Shown: positions 18,051 through 27,790 of the stretch, piece after piece
Position numbering within the stretch: position 1 is the first letter of the stretch
Layout: each line of letters starts with the position of its first letter
NCBI RefSeq assembly: GCF_963668475.1
Contig: NZ_OY764544.1
Location: 1,984,001 to 2,048,000 of the forward strand
Source of the DNA: an uncultured Methanospirillum sp.
Lineage (GTDB): Archaea; Halobacteriota; Methanomicrobia; Methanomicrobiales; Methanospirillaceae
Direction of reading: 5' to 3'
DNA: 64,000 bases
Notes under the pieces: generated by a model
What the model was told of the DNA's origin: nothing
What the model saw: only the letters and a program-made list of their open reading frames with translations
Databases searched by the model: none
Made by a program: the position numbers and the translations under genes

Positions 18051-19580
18051 TCAGATCTGGCAGTATTGATCCCGGAGTTGTCTGCGAAGCAGTTTCCATC
18101 CTCCAACCCGGGGAAGGTTCCCCACAATAATTGTTTTTCGTGGGATCTTGTATCCTGCAAGATGTTTTCTGGCAAAGGCCACAAGGCTCTCGTGGGTGAC
18201 GGTGCACCCAGCCTTTGGTACTACGGCTGCTGCAGGAATCTCACCCTTCTCTTCATCAGGGCAGCCGAAGATTGCGATATCAGCGATGTCTGGATGGAGA
18301 ATCAGGGAGTTTTCAACCTCGGTAGGGTAGATCTTCCAGCCAGACATGATGATCATATCCTTTTTACGGTCAGTGATGACCAGCATCCCGTTCTTATCGA
18401 TGTACCCGACATCCCCGGTGAGGAACCAACCATCCGGGAGGAACACTGCCGCAGTCTCTTCAGGTTTCTGCCAGTACCCGAGTGCAACAGCCGGGCCACG
18501 GATTGCAATCTCACCCGCTTGTGTATCAGGAAGTGTTATTGATGGGTCGTCTTCATGAACCACCCGAATTTCGGTATATCCCACCGGGGTCCCCACACTG
18601 TTGTACTCATCTGCCTCGGGATAATGTTCTGGCCTGATAACCGTGCCTGATCCAATAACAATGGTTTCAGACAGGCCGTAGGCATTGATGACTGGGATGC
18701 CGAAGCGATGATGGAAAGCCCGCCAGGTGGGAGAATGCATCGGACCTCCCCCACTGATGATTCGCCTGACTGATACAAGGTTTGAATCAGTCTCCGGGGA
18801 TGTCTCCATGATACTATGGATAACCGGAGGCATGGAGGAGAGGACCGTGACCTTGAATTCCTTTACTAGAGCCATGTACTTATCTAATTGGAACCGTTCC
18901 AAAATGACCCAGGTTCCCCCTTGTTTCAGAACAGAGATGCCCCAGCTGATACCCACATGTCCCATCGGGTAAATTCCCAGGTAAACATCGTCGCCTCTCA
19001 GTTCTAGTGCATCACGCTCTGCCTCCAATGCTGCCATCCAACCCCCCTGGGTGAGCATGGCCCCTTTCGGTCTTCCGGTAGTTCCGGATGTGTACTGGAT
19101 CTGTGAGAGATCATCCGGGTGGCAGGGATGAGGATAACGGAGCGGGGCAGACAAACGAAAATGCTCCAGAGAGTCCTCACCGGTTTCTCCGGATATCAGG
19201 ACCCGTGAGATACCAAGGCTTTTGGCAACCCGATCTGCGATCGCTCTCCCATTGGTGTCAGTTATGATGGCACAGGCCCCAGAGTCTTCAGTAACGTATC
19301 TGAGTTCATCCTCCTGGTATACGATATTTGCAGGAACAACCACCGCTCCGATTCTCCAGAGTGCAAAGTATGAGATCAGGTAATCTGCTGAACTGTCCAG
19401 AAAAAGGATAACACGATCACCGGTCCGGATACCGATCTCTTTGAATCCACCAGCTGTACACAGGATGGCATTGTGCAGTTCTCTCCAGGTATACGAGATA
19501 TTTCTGGACGGATGAACGAGTGCTATTTTATCAGGATGTTCACGGACATGGATATCGAGAAAAGAGGTGATATTGAACAT
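18051..19580 (-). CDS. AMP-forming acyl-CoA synthetase family protein
   Basis: 509 residues of the ANL (adenylate-forming) superfamily. Seen: the P-loop-like AMP-binding motif YTSGTTGRPKGAMLT, A5 motif NAYGLSE, GWFLTGDVGYIDKNG, DRKKDMIIMSGWKIYPTE, and a C-terminal Lys in GGWKLLRRQLR where the family usually has P-x-G-K. Expected chemistry: acyl-adenylate formation, then transfer to CoA. The substrate is unknown; methanogens do not oxidise fatty acids, so roles in archaeal lipid or cofactor acylation, or uptake of organic acids, are possible. There are no pathway neighbours. Confidence 0.8.
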   Translation of the reverse strand: MFNITSFLDIHVREHPDKIALVHPSRNISYTWRELHNAILCTAGGFKEIGIRTGDRVILFLDSSADYLISYFALWRIGAVVVPANIVYQEDELRYVTEDSGACAIITDTNGRAIADRVAKSLGISRVLISGETGEDSLEHFRLSAPLRYPHPCHPDDLSQIQYTSGTTGRPKGAMLTQGGWMAALEAERDALELRGDDVYLGIYPMGHVGISWGISVLKQGGTWVILERFQLDKYMALVKEFKVTVLSSMPPVIHSIMETSPETDSNLVSVRRIISGGGPMHSPTWRAFHHRFGIPVINAYGLSETIVIGSGTVIRPEHYPEADEYNSVGTPVGYTEIRVVHEDDPSITLPDTQAGEIAIRGPAVALGYWQKPEETAAVFLPDGWFLTGDVGYIDKNGMLVITDRKKDMIIMSGWKIYPTEVENSLILHPDIADIAIFGCPDEEKGEIPAAAVVPKAGCTVTHESLVAFARKHLAGYKIPRKTIIVGNLPRVGGWKLLRRQLRDQYCQI

Positions 19581-19716
19581 ATAAAACCATACATATTTGT
19601 GCTTTGATGGTTAAAGACGTCATTGCTTTTTGGAGTTCCTGATACAGCAATATATTGAGGATATATATTCTGAAAAATATCACTAATATTCTAAAATATT
19701 TCAGGATTGTATTATT

Positions 19717-21147
19717 ATGGAGTCCGGGCTGACCTCTTTCATCTCTGGCAAAAATGAGATCAGAAGATCATTTTTGATCATGGGAATCCTCATCACATTA
19801 TATTGTTTTGCGATGGGAGTACTGGCAACCCTCATACATTCATGTTATATTTCAACTCATGACCTGGCAATTTTTGATCAGTCATTCTGGATGACAGTAC
19901 ACCAGGGGGAGTTCTTTACCAATACGGTAGATACGATTTATCATTGCTCATTCGGGGCTCATAACTCACCAATTTTGATTATCCTGCTTCCATTTTTCCT
20001 CGTGTTCCAGCATCCATTATTTTTTACTTATGCAGGTATCATTCTGGTTGGAACTGCGGCGATTCCGTTGTTCTGTATATCCAGAACATTCTTTGATGAA
20101 AACAGATCCTATCTTATCGTTATCGTGTACCTTCTTTCTCCTGCAATACACGGGATAAATTTATACAACTTTTCTACGATCTGCTTTGTCCCTCTTCTTT
20201 TTTTTCTGTGCTGGCATGGACTTGTCAGCAACAGGTGGAAACTGTACCTTCTTGCAGGTCTTTTACTCGTACTTGTCAGAGAAGATGTGGCCCTTCTTGC
20301 CGGAATGACAGGAGTTTATGGCCTTTTCTTTTCAAAAAACAGAACCGGCAATTTAAAAATCTGTCATCTGATTCTGATCGTTTTTGCGTTACTATTTGCA
20401 GTATTCTCAATGCTGGTGGTCATCCCTCACTTCTCCCCTGCATCATCACTCTCCTCGCAGTATACAAACAATCTTGTTGAGAACTTTCCACTCTATGGAA
20501 AACAGCGAGCGATTTTGTTTACTGAAACATTTGCCCCGCTGCTTTTCATTCCATTTGCAGCACCAGAGATCCTGCTGGTAGGGGCATTCCAGTTTCTGGA
20601 AGTGTTCCTCTCTCCGACGTACTCTTTCCTTGATTTACAGTACCATTATCCGGGAATGTTCGAACCAGTAGTCATTCTGGCAACTCTGTATGGATTATAT
20701 CATATCAATCAGAGAATCCAGATTGCAGGCAGGGAAAACTGGTCACGATATATCGGATATGCTCTGCTGGTGGGATCAATAATCGGTTTTGTGGTTGTCA
20801 GCCCGTTTATTGCATACGTAACAGTCATTCCGGATTATCTTGATCAGAAACATTCAGAAAAATTTAATCTGCTTGACTCAATTATCGCCCATATTCCCGA
20901 CGATGCCGCCATAATCACACAGGATAATGTGATACCCCATCTGGCACAGAGGAAGGAGGCATACCAGTATGGGTATCATCCTGATGCCGATTTTGTTATT
21001 ATTGAGACCAGTACCGGATATGCAAACTATTTCGCTTCTGATATTCATAAATATCAGAACTGGACCCGTCTAATAAAGAAAAATGACATTGTCGTTCTTT
21101 CCAATCCGGCTAAACCAGTTCTCCAGACCTATCTCCGGGGATTATAA
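19717..21147 (+). CDS. Polytopic membrane protein, DUF2079-like
   Basis: 476 residues with roughly ten hydrophobic helices. The N-terminal region contains HDLAIFDQSFWMTVHQGEF and, after it, HNSPILIILLPFF, the hallmark of DUF2079 membrane proteins, which have a glycosyltransferase-C-like topology. The biochemical role is not established; a lipid-linked sugar transferase is a reasonable guess. Coding and upstream DNA are noticeably more AT-rich than the flanking genes (upstream 19600-19716 is full of ATATAT). The next gene, another large membrane protein, follows after 57 bases and may be its partner. Confidence 0.75.
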   Translation: MESGLTSFISGKNEIRRSFLIMGILITLYCFAMGVLATLIHSCYISTHDLAIFDQSFWMTVHQGEFFTNTVDTIYHCSFGAHNSPILIILLPFFLVFQHPLFFTYAGIILVGTAAIPLFCISRTFFDENRSYLIVIVYLLSPAIHGINLYNFSTICFVPLLFFLCWHGLVSNRWKLYLLAGLLLVLVREDVALLAGMTGVYGLFFSKNRTGNLKICHLILIVFALLFAVFSMLVVIPHFSPASSLSSQYTNNLVENFPLYGKQRAILFTETFAPLLFIPFAAPEILLVGAFQFLEVFLSPTYSFLDLQYHYPGMFEPVVILATLYGLYHINQRIQIAGRENWSRYIGYALLVGSIIGFVVVSPFIAYVTVIPDYLDQKHSEKFNLLDSIIAHIPDDAAIITQDNVIPHLAQRKEAYQYGYHPDADFVIIETSTGYANYFASDIHKYQNWTRLIKKNDIVVLSNPAKPVLQTYLRGL

Positions 21148-21204
21148 TGGATTACATATGTCAAGCGATTTTTTAGATATATACACTGAGGAGTCATACT
21201 TACT

Positions 21205-23343
21205 ATGAACCTAACATTGTCAGTTCAACTATTTATGCTTGTGAAATGGCTCATCCTGATTCTGCTGCTACAGATTTCAGTCTGGCCAGCCATCAGAAAA
21301 ATATTTCATAATTATGCCATTCCTCTTTCCTTTCCGGTATCCCTGCTTCTTGCTACACTGATATCATGGTACCTTGCACTAATTCATCTCCCTGTCTCTC
21401 TTATGCTGGTCCCATTCATTCTGTTAATCGGGTACTCAGTCTGGAAAAACTTCGTGAGCCTGCAGGAGATCAGGGAAGGATGGATATGGTATGCCATATT
21501 TTTTGGAGCGTTCATCCTTACACTTCTCGCAAAACTCTGGTACGATCCCTCGATTGACATTTCATATGAGAAGTTCATGGACTCGATGATCCTCTCATCG
21601 ATGATGAATACCCCACAGATTCCTCCGGCAGATGGATGGTACGCAGGCGGGACACTTTCTTGGTATTATTATCTGGGTGCATGGATGTTCGCAATACCAG
21701 GAGTTATACTAGGAATTCCTGCATCGGTTGTGTATAATCTGGTAATACCAACAATATTTGCAATATCAGCAGTCATGATCTACTCCTGCTCAACTCTGCT
21801 GTTGAACCGGTACCGGTTTCTTCCCCTCTCCCTTCTCGTCATCTCATATCCTGCATTCCTGGTACTCATACCACTGGCTTTGATGGACAAGGCACCACTA
21901 CGCCTTGTTCTGGATGGAACTGTCAGAATTCTGCCTGGAGCAATAACGGAAAATCCCCTTGCAGCTCTGTTCATCGGAAGCCCACGCCCCTATGCAATTG
22001 CCATGATGATCCAGTGTATGATCATCTTCCTGCTGATCTATGGTTACCAGAAATGGAAGACGATGGAAACAATGTCAAGGGCTGGTACCGGCCTGCTTCT
22101 TTCACTCTGTATTGGAACCCTTATTCCACTGCATAGTTGGGATGTTCTTATCTACCTCCCTTTTACAGTCCTCACTGGCATTTTTATCTCATACCGGGAA
22201 TTACCACAAAAATCTAATTCCATCAGAACACGGTTAGGTTCATGGATTACACATCTTCGTTCCACATTAAGAGCCGCTTCACCCTGCTCTGATAACTCCC
22301 TCTCTCCAATTGTCTTCGTCAGCCTGCTAACGCCTCTCATCTCATTGTTCGTATATCTGCCATTCCTGTTCGAACTAAACAACCAACGAATGCAAGGGGT
22401 TTCTTTTTTGCCAACCCCGTCAGAGCCTTTTGCATTCTTTCTGACACATGGATGGTTCCTCCTTCTGCTGGTTATATATCTCAGGCATGATATTGTCAGA
22501 CAACCAGTTCTCCTCGCAGTGCCCCTCCTCTTTGCTATAACCGGATTTATCGCAGCAGCACTAGTACTGATTCCGATGATTTACCTGGCAAACAGGAGGT
22601 TTGGAAAAGTTGAAGAGATACTGGCATTTGCAGGTCTTTCTTGTATTATCGTCTGTGAATTTTTTGCAATAGTGCAGAACGGGGCATCGGATCGGGCAAA
22701 TACTACATATAAATTTTACTTTGCCGCATGGATTCTGCTTGGAATATCCGTCTTCTCCATGTTTGGAAAGATGCTCGAATCTGTTCCTGCCTTGATGGGT
22801 GAAAAAGGGTATAAAACAACTTCTGTATTTCTTATTGCAGGAATGCTCCTGTTTCCGGCAGTTCTTCTATCCAGTGGAACGATATGGCCTCCAACACTAG
22901 ATGGGACAGCATTCGTAAGCAAATATATAGGACAGGAGGAAACTGACGCTCTTGACTATCTCAGAGCACTTCCTTCAGGGGAGGTTCTGGTAGAAGGAGT
23001 TGTACCGATGGACCTTGATCAGGATGACTCGATAAAGTACTTCTCCCGGGTGTCAGCATATACAGGAATTCCAGCCGTAATGGGGAGTTATTTCAGGGAA
23101 AGAACATACCGGGGGACTGAGGTCACTCATGAACGGGGTGAAGATTCGGTTCTCATGTATATTCAACCTGAAAAAGCAGCAGAACTCATGGCAAAACATA
23201 ATGCCACACTTCTCTATGTGGGCATTCCGGAGATCACGGTATACAAAATTCAGAATCCAGGAGTCTATGCTCAGTACGGGTTCGTTCCTGTATTCCATGA
23301 GAACTCAACTGTAATATGGCGTCCGCCATATTATTCAGGATAA
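21205..23343 (+). CDS. Large polytopic membrane protein, YYY/DUF2298-like
   Basis: 712 residues with about 14 membrane helices and a C-terminal extracellular segment. The motif LSWYYYLGAWMFAIPG (near residue 150) marks the archaeal/chloroflexal YYY membrane family (DUF2298). The region R-A-N-T-T-Y-K-F-Y (near residue 500) is also family-like. The fold suggests a GT-C type glycosyltransferase, but no activity is proven. Start: ATG 21205 with GAGGAG at 21188-21193. It pairs with the DUF2079-like gene upstream and shares its AT-rich composition. It is convergent with cdc48. Confidence 0.75.
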   Translation: MNLTLSVQLFMLVKWLILILLLQISVWPAIRKIFHNYAIPLSFPVSLLLATLISWYLALIHLPVSLMLVPFILLIGYSVWKNFVSLQEIREGWIWYAIFFGAFILTLLAKLWYDPSIDISYEKFMDSMILSSMMNTPQIPPADGWYAGGTLSWYYYLGAWMFAIPGVILGIPASVVYNLVIPTIFAISAVMIYSCSTLLLNRYRFLPLSLLVISYPAFLVLIPLALMDKAPLRLVLDGTVRILPGAITENPLAALFIGSPRPYAIAMMIQCMIIFLLIYGYQKWKTMETMSRAGTGLLLSLCIGTLIPLHSWDVLIYLPFTVLTGIFISYRELPQKSNSIRTRLGSWITHLRSTLRAASPCSDNSLSPIVFVSLLTPLISLFVYLPFLFELNNQRMQGVSFLPTPSEPFAFFLTHGWFLLLLVIYLRHDIVRQPVLLAVPLLFAITGFIAAALVLIPMIYLANRRFGKVEEILAFAGLSCIIVCEFFAIVQNGASDRANTTYKFYFAAWILLGISVFSMFGKMLESVPALMGEKGYKTTSVFLIAGMLLFPAVLLSSGTIWPPTLDGTAFVSKYIGQEETDALDYLRALPSGEVLVEGVVPMDLDQDDSIKYFSRVSAYTGIPAVMGSYFRERTYRGTEVTHERGEDSVLMYIQPEKAAELMAKHNATLLYVGIPEITVYKIQNPGVYAQYGFVPVFHENSTVIWRPPYYSG

Positions 23344-23349
23344 AAAAAG
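23342..23349 (-). terminator. Oligo-T terminator of cdc48
   Basis: On the minus strand a run of seven T residues lies 14-20 bases past the cdc48 stop, preceded by the C-rich CTACCAGCC. It overlaps the stop of the convergent membrane-protein gene. Confidence 0.45.
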
Positions 23350-23362
23350 GCTGGTAGAAATA

Positions 23363-25780
23363 TTACTGGTATTCAGGGGGCTGAACCTCTTTGGGGAGGC
23401 CTCCCTTGAAGTGTTTCTGAATCTTCACGTATGCCTCCCGCAGATTATCATTCATCGTCGGGTGCAATTTTGCCAGAGCTTTTTCAAAGTGCTCTTTCCT
23501 GACCTGCCCTGACTGATCCCTCATCGCAAAGATGCCTGCCTCCCGGCAGAGTCCTTCGATGTCTGCACCGACAAACCCGGCAGTTCGCGCAGCCATATCC
23601 CTGAACAGTTCATTCGCAGGCTCATCAGTCACACGGATCCCGAGTTTAACCCAGAGTTCCTGGAGCAGCCTCCTGCGGACTGTTCTGCTCAGGGTTCCCT
23701 CACCTGACCCATGCTGCTTGAGGAACTCTGCCATTTCCATTGATGAGTAGGTCGTATCCCTCTTGAGATCAGATGCAAGTTGCTCGATATCCTCTTCACT
23801 ATATGTTCCGATCAGGTTGACCAGATCCTCTATTGCAGCCCCTTCAATAGGCATCATCCGGGTATGAATCTGCATCACCTCCAGCCGATCGTTGAGATTG
23901 GGCTCTCCAATGTAGATCAACCGGTCAAACCTGCCGGTCCTGAGCAGGGCAGGATCAATAATGTCAGGTCTGTTTGTTGCTCCCATTACCACGACATCGC
24001 GAAGATCCACAAGGCCATCCATCTCGGTGAGGAACTGGTTGAGAACACTTTCCATGGTGTGACTGTCACCTGCCGTTCCCCTTGCGGGGGTTAAGGCATC
24101 AAGTTCATCAAAGAAGATGATAGAAGGTGCAACCTGGCGTGCTTTCTTGAATATCTCCCGCACTGCACGCTCTGATTCACCAACCCATTTTGAGAGGAGC
24201 TGGGGTCCGCGTACAGCGATAAAATTCGCACCAGACTCGTTCGCAACAGCCTTGGCCAGAAGGGTCTTACCAGTTCCAGGAGGTCCGTACAGAAGTACAC
24301 CCCGTGGAGCATGGATTCCAAGATCCTCAAACTGTTCTCTCCTGGTGAGGGGATACTCAACCGCCTCCCTGATCTCCTCTATGGCCCCTGAAAGACCTCC
24401 GACATCCTTCCACCGGAGATGGGAGACCTCAAGCATGACCTCACGCATACCTGACGGGGTGATCTCACGAAGGGCCTGCTTGAAGTCCTTGCCGTTGACC
24501 TCCATCTTCTCAAGGATCTCCTGGGGAATCTCCTCTTCATCGAGATCAATATCAGGCAGATACCGTCTGAGGGCACGGATTGCTGCCTCACGTGCAAGTG
24601 CGGCAAGGTCAGCTCCGGTGTACCCATGTGTCCGGGCTGATAATTCTGAAAGATTCACATCACCAGCCAGGGGCATACCCCTCGTGTGGATCATGAGGAT
24701 ATCATTACGGTCAATCTCAGTCGGAACACCGATCTCTATCTCCCTGTCAAACCGGCCCGGTCGCCTCAGAGCAGGATCGATCGCATCAAGCCGGTTCGTG
24801 GCTCCGATCACGATCACCTCACCCCGCTCCTCAAGCCCATCCATCATGGTCAGGAGCTGGGCAACGACCCGGCGCTCAACCTCACCGGTAACCTCCTCAC
24901 GTTTCGGCGTGATGGAGTCGAGTTCATCGATGAAGATGATAGCAGGTGCATTCTCCTCTGCCTCATCAAAGACCTCCCGAAGCCGCTGTTCGCTCTCGCC
25001 GTAATATTTGGAGATCACTTCAGGACCTGCAATCGGGATGAAGTGTGCACCAGACTCGTTCGCAACAGCCTTTGCGATCAGAGTCTTGCCGGTACCTGGT
25101 GGGCCGAAGAGCAGGACACCCTTCGGAGGCTCGATTCCAAGTCTGCGGAAGAGTTCAGGATGCCGCATCGGGAGTTCTATCGTCTCCCTGAGCCGCTGAA
25201 GTTCCTCCCGAAGTCCCCCGATATCCTCGTACGTGACCTGACTTATCCCTTCAAACCCGCTTACCGGTTTGTCAGAGAGGATCACCTCTGTCTTCTGCGA
25301 GATGATGACCGCCTCTTTCGGCTCGATCTCGATGACCTTGTATGAGACCATCTGCGGCTGGATGAATGGCAGGCCGATTGGGACAGGGATCGAGTCACCA
25401 AGTGCAATCGGGAAGTCCATCAGGTTGTGATGGATCGTGATCGGGTCAGCAGGTGGAATATTTCTCGGAAGATCTTCGGGAGGGGCCAGGACCACGACTG
25501 TTGCAGGGATCACCTCTTCCACTTTGGAGACTTTCACCGTGTCGCCGATGGAGACGTTTGCATTGGTCCGGGTAAAATTATCGATTCGTATTTTATTCTG
25601 GTTCCAGTCGTTGAGCTGGGCCCTCCAGACCTTGGCAACGGTGGGGGACTTCCCGAAGATCTGGATGATATCACCGGGAGAGAGTCTGAGCTGGAGCATT
25701 GTCTCAGGATCCAGGCGGGCTTTCCCTCCACCCTGATCACCGGGATATGCACTGTCAACTTTAAGGTATGATTCCACCAT
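23363..25780 (-). CDS. cdc48: AAA+ ATPase CDC48 / VCP-like unfoldase
   Basis: 805 residues: N-terminal double-psi barrel and CDC48 domain-2 region (residues about 1-180), then two AAA+ modules. D1 has Walker [20 protein letters not shown] and Walker [14 protein letters not shown]2 repeats [19 protein letters not shown] and [12 protein letters not shown]; both have Arg fingers in the R-R-P-G-R-F-D and R-T-G-R-F-D segments. It forms a hexamer that unfolds proteins, probably feeding the archaeal proteasome. The last residues (Y-Q) differ from the HbYX motif seen in some archaeal relatives. It shares a short divergent promoter region with larC. Confidence 0.97.
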   Translation of the reverse strand: MVESYLKVDSAYPGDQGGGKARLDPETMLQLRLSPGDIIQIFGKSPTVAKVWRAQLNDWNQNKIRIDNFTRTNANVSIGDTVKVSKVEEVIPATVVVLAPPEDLPRNIPPADPITIHHNLMDFPIALGDSIPVPIGLPFIQPQMVSYKVIEIEPKEAVIISQKTEVILSDKPVSGFEGISQVTYEDIGGLREELQRLRETIELPMRHPELFRRLGIEPPKGVLLFGPPGTGKTLIAKAVANESGAHFIPIAGPEVISKYYGESEQRLREVFDEAEENAPAIIFIDELDSITPKREEVTGEVERRVVAQLLTMMDGLEERGEVIVIGATNRLDAIDPALRRPGRFDREIEIGVPTEIDRNDILMIHTRGMPLAGDVNLSELSARTHGYTGADLAALAREAAIRALRRYLPDIDLDEEEIPQEILEKMEVNGKDFKQALREITPSGMREVMLEVSHLRWKDVGGLSGAIEEIREAVEYPLTRREQFEDLGIHAPRGVLLYGPPGTGKTLLAKAVANESGANFIAVRGPQLLSKWVGESERAVREIFKKARQVAPSIIFFDELDALTPARGTAGDSHTMESVLNQFLTEMDGLVDLRDVVVMGATNRPDIIDPALLRTGRFDRLIYIGEPNLNDRLEVMQIHTRMMPIEGAAIEDLVNLIGTYSEEDIEQLASDLKRDTTYSSMEMAEFLKQHGSGEGTLSRTVRRRLLQELWVKLGIRVTDEPANELFRDMAARTAGFVGADIEGLCREAGIFAMRDQSGQVRKEHFEKALAKLHPTMNDNLREAYVKIQKHFKGGLPKEVQPPEYQ

Positions 25781-25790
25781 TATTACCTAA

Positions 25791-25818
25791 CAATCATATA
25801 TCCGGGGATTTATAAGTA
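25791..25818. promoter_or_regulatory. Compact divergent promoter of cdc48 and larC
   Basis: Only 47 bases separate the two start codons. CATATATCC (about 25795-25803) lies 25-33 bases before the larC ATG. On the minus strand CTTATAAATCC (about 25804-25815) lies 24-35 bases before the cdc48 ATG. Both distances fit a TATA box serving a nearly leaderless transcript, so the two TATA elements are side by side. Confidence 0.5.
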
Positions 25819-25827
25819 TAGCAATTC

Positions 25828-27021
25828 ATGAGAATTCTCGCGATCGACCCGTTTCACGGGGCTGCAGGTGATATGTTCCTCGGCGCTCTTCTGGACCTTG
25901 GAACTGACCGTGACGCGGTGATCCGGGTAATGGCTTCAGTGGTTGCTAGTCCCACTATTGAGATAGTTACACGGGCAGGCATCCAGGCCGTAAAAATACA
26001 TACTCATGCAGGTCCCGCATCACGAACTCTGGAAGAGGTCATAGAAAGGGTCAGAACATCATCTGCTCCTGCGGTTGTTATTGCCAGGGCTGAAGCAGTG
26101 TTTCAGCGGATCGCTACTGCAGAACGATCAATACACGGAAAGATGGAGCACTTTCATGAGGTCGGGGCTGATGATGCGATCGCAGATGTTCTTGGATCAT
26201 GCATGGCGATGCACACGATATCACCTGACACCGTGACAGTGCTTCCGGTAGCAACGGGCTCAGGGACCGTGAAGATGGCACATGGCATATACCCGGTTCC
26301 TGCCCCGGCGACTGCTGCCATACTTTCTGCAGGAGGGTTGCAGGTTACCCTCGGTGGGGGTACCGGTGAACTCTGTACCCCGACTGGTGCTGCCCTTCTT
26401 GCCGAATTTTGTACCGGGCAGGCAGATTCTCTCCCAACAGGACGGCTGGATGCAACCGGGTACGGTGCTGGTGACCGGGATGATCCGCATACCCCAAATG
26501 TTCTGAGGATGCTGCTCCTCACCACATCTGAAATGATTGCAGAGGATGAGGTTGACATCCTTGAGACCAATGTCGATGATGTCCCTGGTGAGGTGATCGG
26601 GTATCTCCTTGAGAGACTCATGGAAGAGGGAGCCAGGGATGCAAGCGCCACACCTCTGACGATGAAGAAAGGAAGGCCAGGTCACCTTATCAGGGTGATC
26701 TGCAGACCCGATGATGCAAAAAGGCTCTCAATTTTCATGGCACGTGAGACCGGTACGTTGGGAGTCAGGTGTATCCCTGCAGTCCACCGGTTCATCGCTG
26801 ATCGGAGGATTGAAGAGATTGACTGCATGATAAACGGAAATACTGGGAGATTCCCGGTAAAGTTTGGTATAATGGAGGGATCATGTTACACCCTGAAGGC
26901 AGAATATGAGTATGTATGCAGATTTGCCAGGGAACACAACCTTCCGGTTGTACAGGTGAGACGCGAGGTTGAAGAGGCTGCATGGGAGAAGGAGTGCAAA
27001 AGGCAGGGCTTCCGGCAGTAA
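25828..27021 (+). CDS. larC: LarC-type nickel-pincer cofactor insertion protein
   Basis: 397 residues. The N-terminus RILAIDPFHGAAGDMFLGAL is the family hallmark, followed by HFHEVGADDAIADVLG, a GELCTPTGAALLAEF segment and the C-terminal domain with ETNVDDVPGEV and MKKGRPGHLIRVI. In Lactiplantibacillus, LarC uses CTP to put nickel into pyridinium-3,5-bisthiocarboxylic acid mononucleotide, the lactate racemase cofactor. Many archaea have it; the client enzyme here is unknown, and no larA, larB or larE lies in the window. Its 3' end overlaps radB by 40 bases, indicating cotranscription. Confidence 0.9.
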   Translation: MRILAIDPFHGAAGDMFLGALLDLGTDRDAVIRVMASVVASPTIEIVTRAGIQAVKIHTHAGPASRTLEEVIERVRTSSAPAVVIARAEAVFQRIATAERSIHGKMEHFHEVGADDAIADVLGSCMAMHTISPDTVTVLPVATGSGTVKMAHGIYPVPAPATAAILSAGGLQVTLGGGTGELCTPTGAALLAEFCTGQADSLPTGRLDATGYGAGDRDDPHTPNVLRMLLLTTSEMIAEDEVDILETNVDDVPGEVIGYLLERLMEEGARDASATPLTMKKGRPGHLIRVICRPDDAKRLSIFMARETGTLGVRCIPAVHRFIADRRIEEIDCMINGNTGRFPVKFGIMEGSCYTLKAEYEYVCRFAREHNLPVVQVRREVEEAAWEKECKRQGFRQ

Positions 27022-27722
27022 GCCGGTACTATGAATCAAGCGGGTGCATCCCGCTTGATGAACTGATCGGGGGAGGGTACCCGAAGAAGATGATCACCCA
27101 GATCTACGGAGAGCCTGGTGGAGGAAAGTCAACATTCTGCCTTATCGCAGCGGTTTCAGTCCTAAAGGCAGGTAAGTGTGTGGTTTACGTCGACACCGAG
27201 AGCTTTTCTGTCGACCGGTTCACCCAGATCGCAGGCAGCCAGGCTGAAGAACTCTCAGAACGGTTTTACCTGTACGAGGCAGCAGATTTCGATCAACAGG
27301 CCTCAATGATCCAGGATGCAGGACATATCCTCTCTACCCGGGATACAGGGCTCATCGTCATCGACTCTGCAACTGGTCTCTATCGTACCGAACTCGAACA
27401 TGGGCAGGACTCACTACAGCGCCTCTCTAGACAGATCGTAGTCCTCCTCGGGTACGCCAAACGGTATGACATTCCAATCCTGCTTACCAACCAGGTGTAC
27501 ATGGATCCGGCCAGGAACGATTTCGCCCCACTTGGGGGAACCAGTCTCTTTCACCTCTCAAAAGTGATCCTTCGAATTGATCGCATGGAGGGGATTCGAA
27601 GGGTTAAGATAGTCAAACACCACGCCCTGCCTGAGGGGAGCAGTCTCAACTTCTCCATGGTCCATGAGGGGATCCAGGTTTCAGGGATTCCTGATCAGAC
27701 AGATCCAACCCAGGACCCATAA
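26982..27722 (+). CDS. radB: DNA repair and recombination protein RadB
   Basis: 246 residues, RecA/RadA core only. Walker A GEPGGGKSTFCLIA, Walker B TGLIVIDSAT, and a PLGGTSLFHLSKVILRI segment typical of RadA/RadB. It lacks the N-terminal helix-hairpin-helix domain of RadA, which distinguishes RadB, an accessory recombinase paralogue. The ATG 26982 is preceded by GAAGAGG with four-base spacing; GTG 26994 is an alternative. It lies inside the larC 3' end, so translation is likely coupled. Confidence 0.92.
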   Translation: MGEGVQKAGLPAVSRYYESSGCIPLDELIGGGYPKKMITQIYGEPGGGKSTFCLIAAVSVLKAGKCVVYVDTESFSVDRFTQIAGSQAEELSERFYLYEAADFDQQASMIQDAGHILSTRDTGLIVIDSATGLYRTELEHGQDSLQRLSRQIVVLLGYAKRYDIPILLTNQVYMDPARNDFAPLGGTSLFHLSKVILRIDRMEGIRRVKIVKHHALPEGSSLNFSMVHEGIQVSGIPDQTDPTQDP

Positions 27723-27776
27723 CTCATAAATGATCCGGAACCTACCTGATCAGCTGAACACATATCTGCAGGATCA

Positions 27777-27783
27777 GGAGGAG
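27777..27783 (+). promoter_or_regulatory. Strong Shine-Dalgarno before a non-AUG start
   Basis: GGAGGAG ends seven bases before ACG 27791. That codon opens a complete signal peptide in the frame of the downstream secreted protein. The nearest conventional start, TTG 27812, has no ribosome-binding site. Confidence 0.5.
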
Positions 27784-27790
27784 TTTTTTC

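Noticed and set aside
24117..25004. 295-residue antisense frame inside cdc48
   Set aside because: Ser/Arg-rich shadow of a conserved gene, with no family and no start signal.
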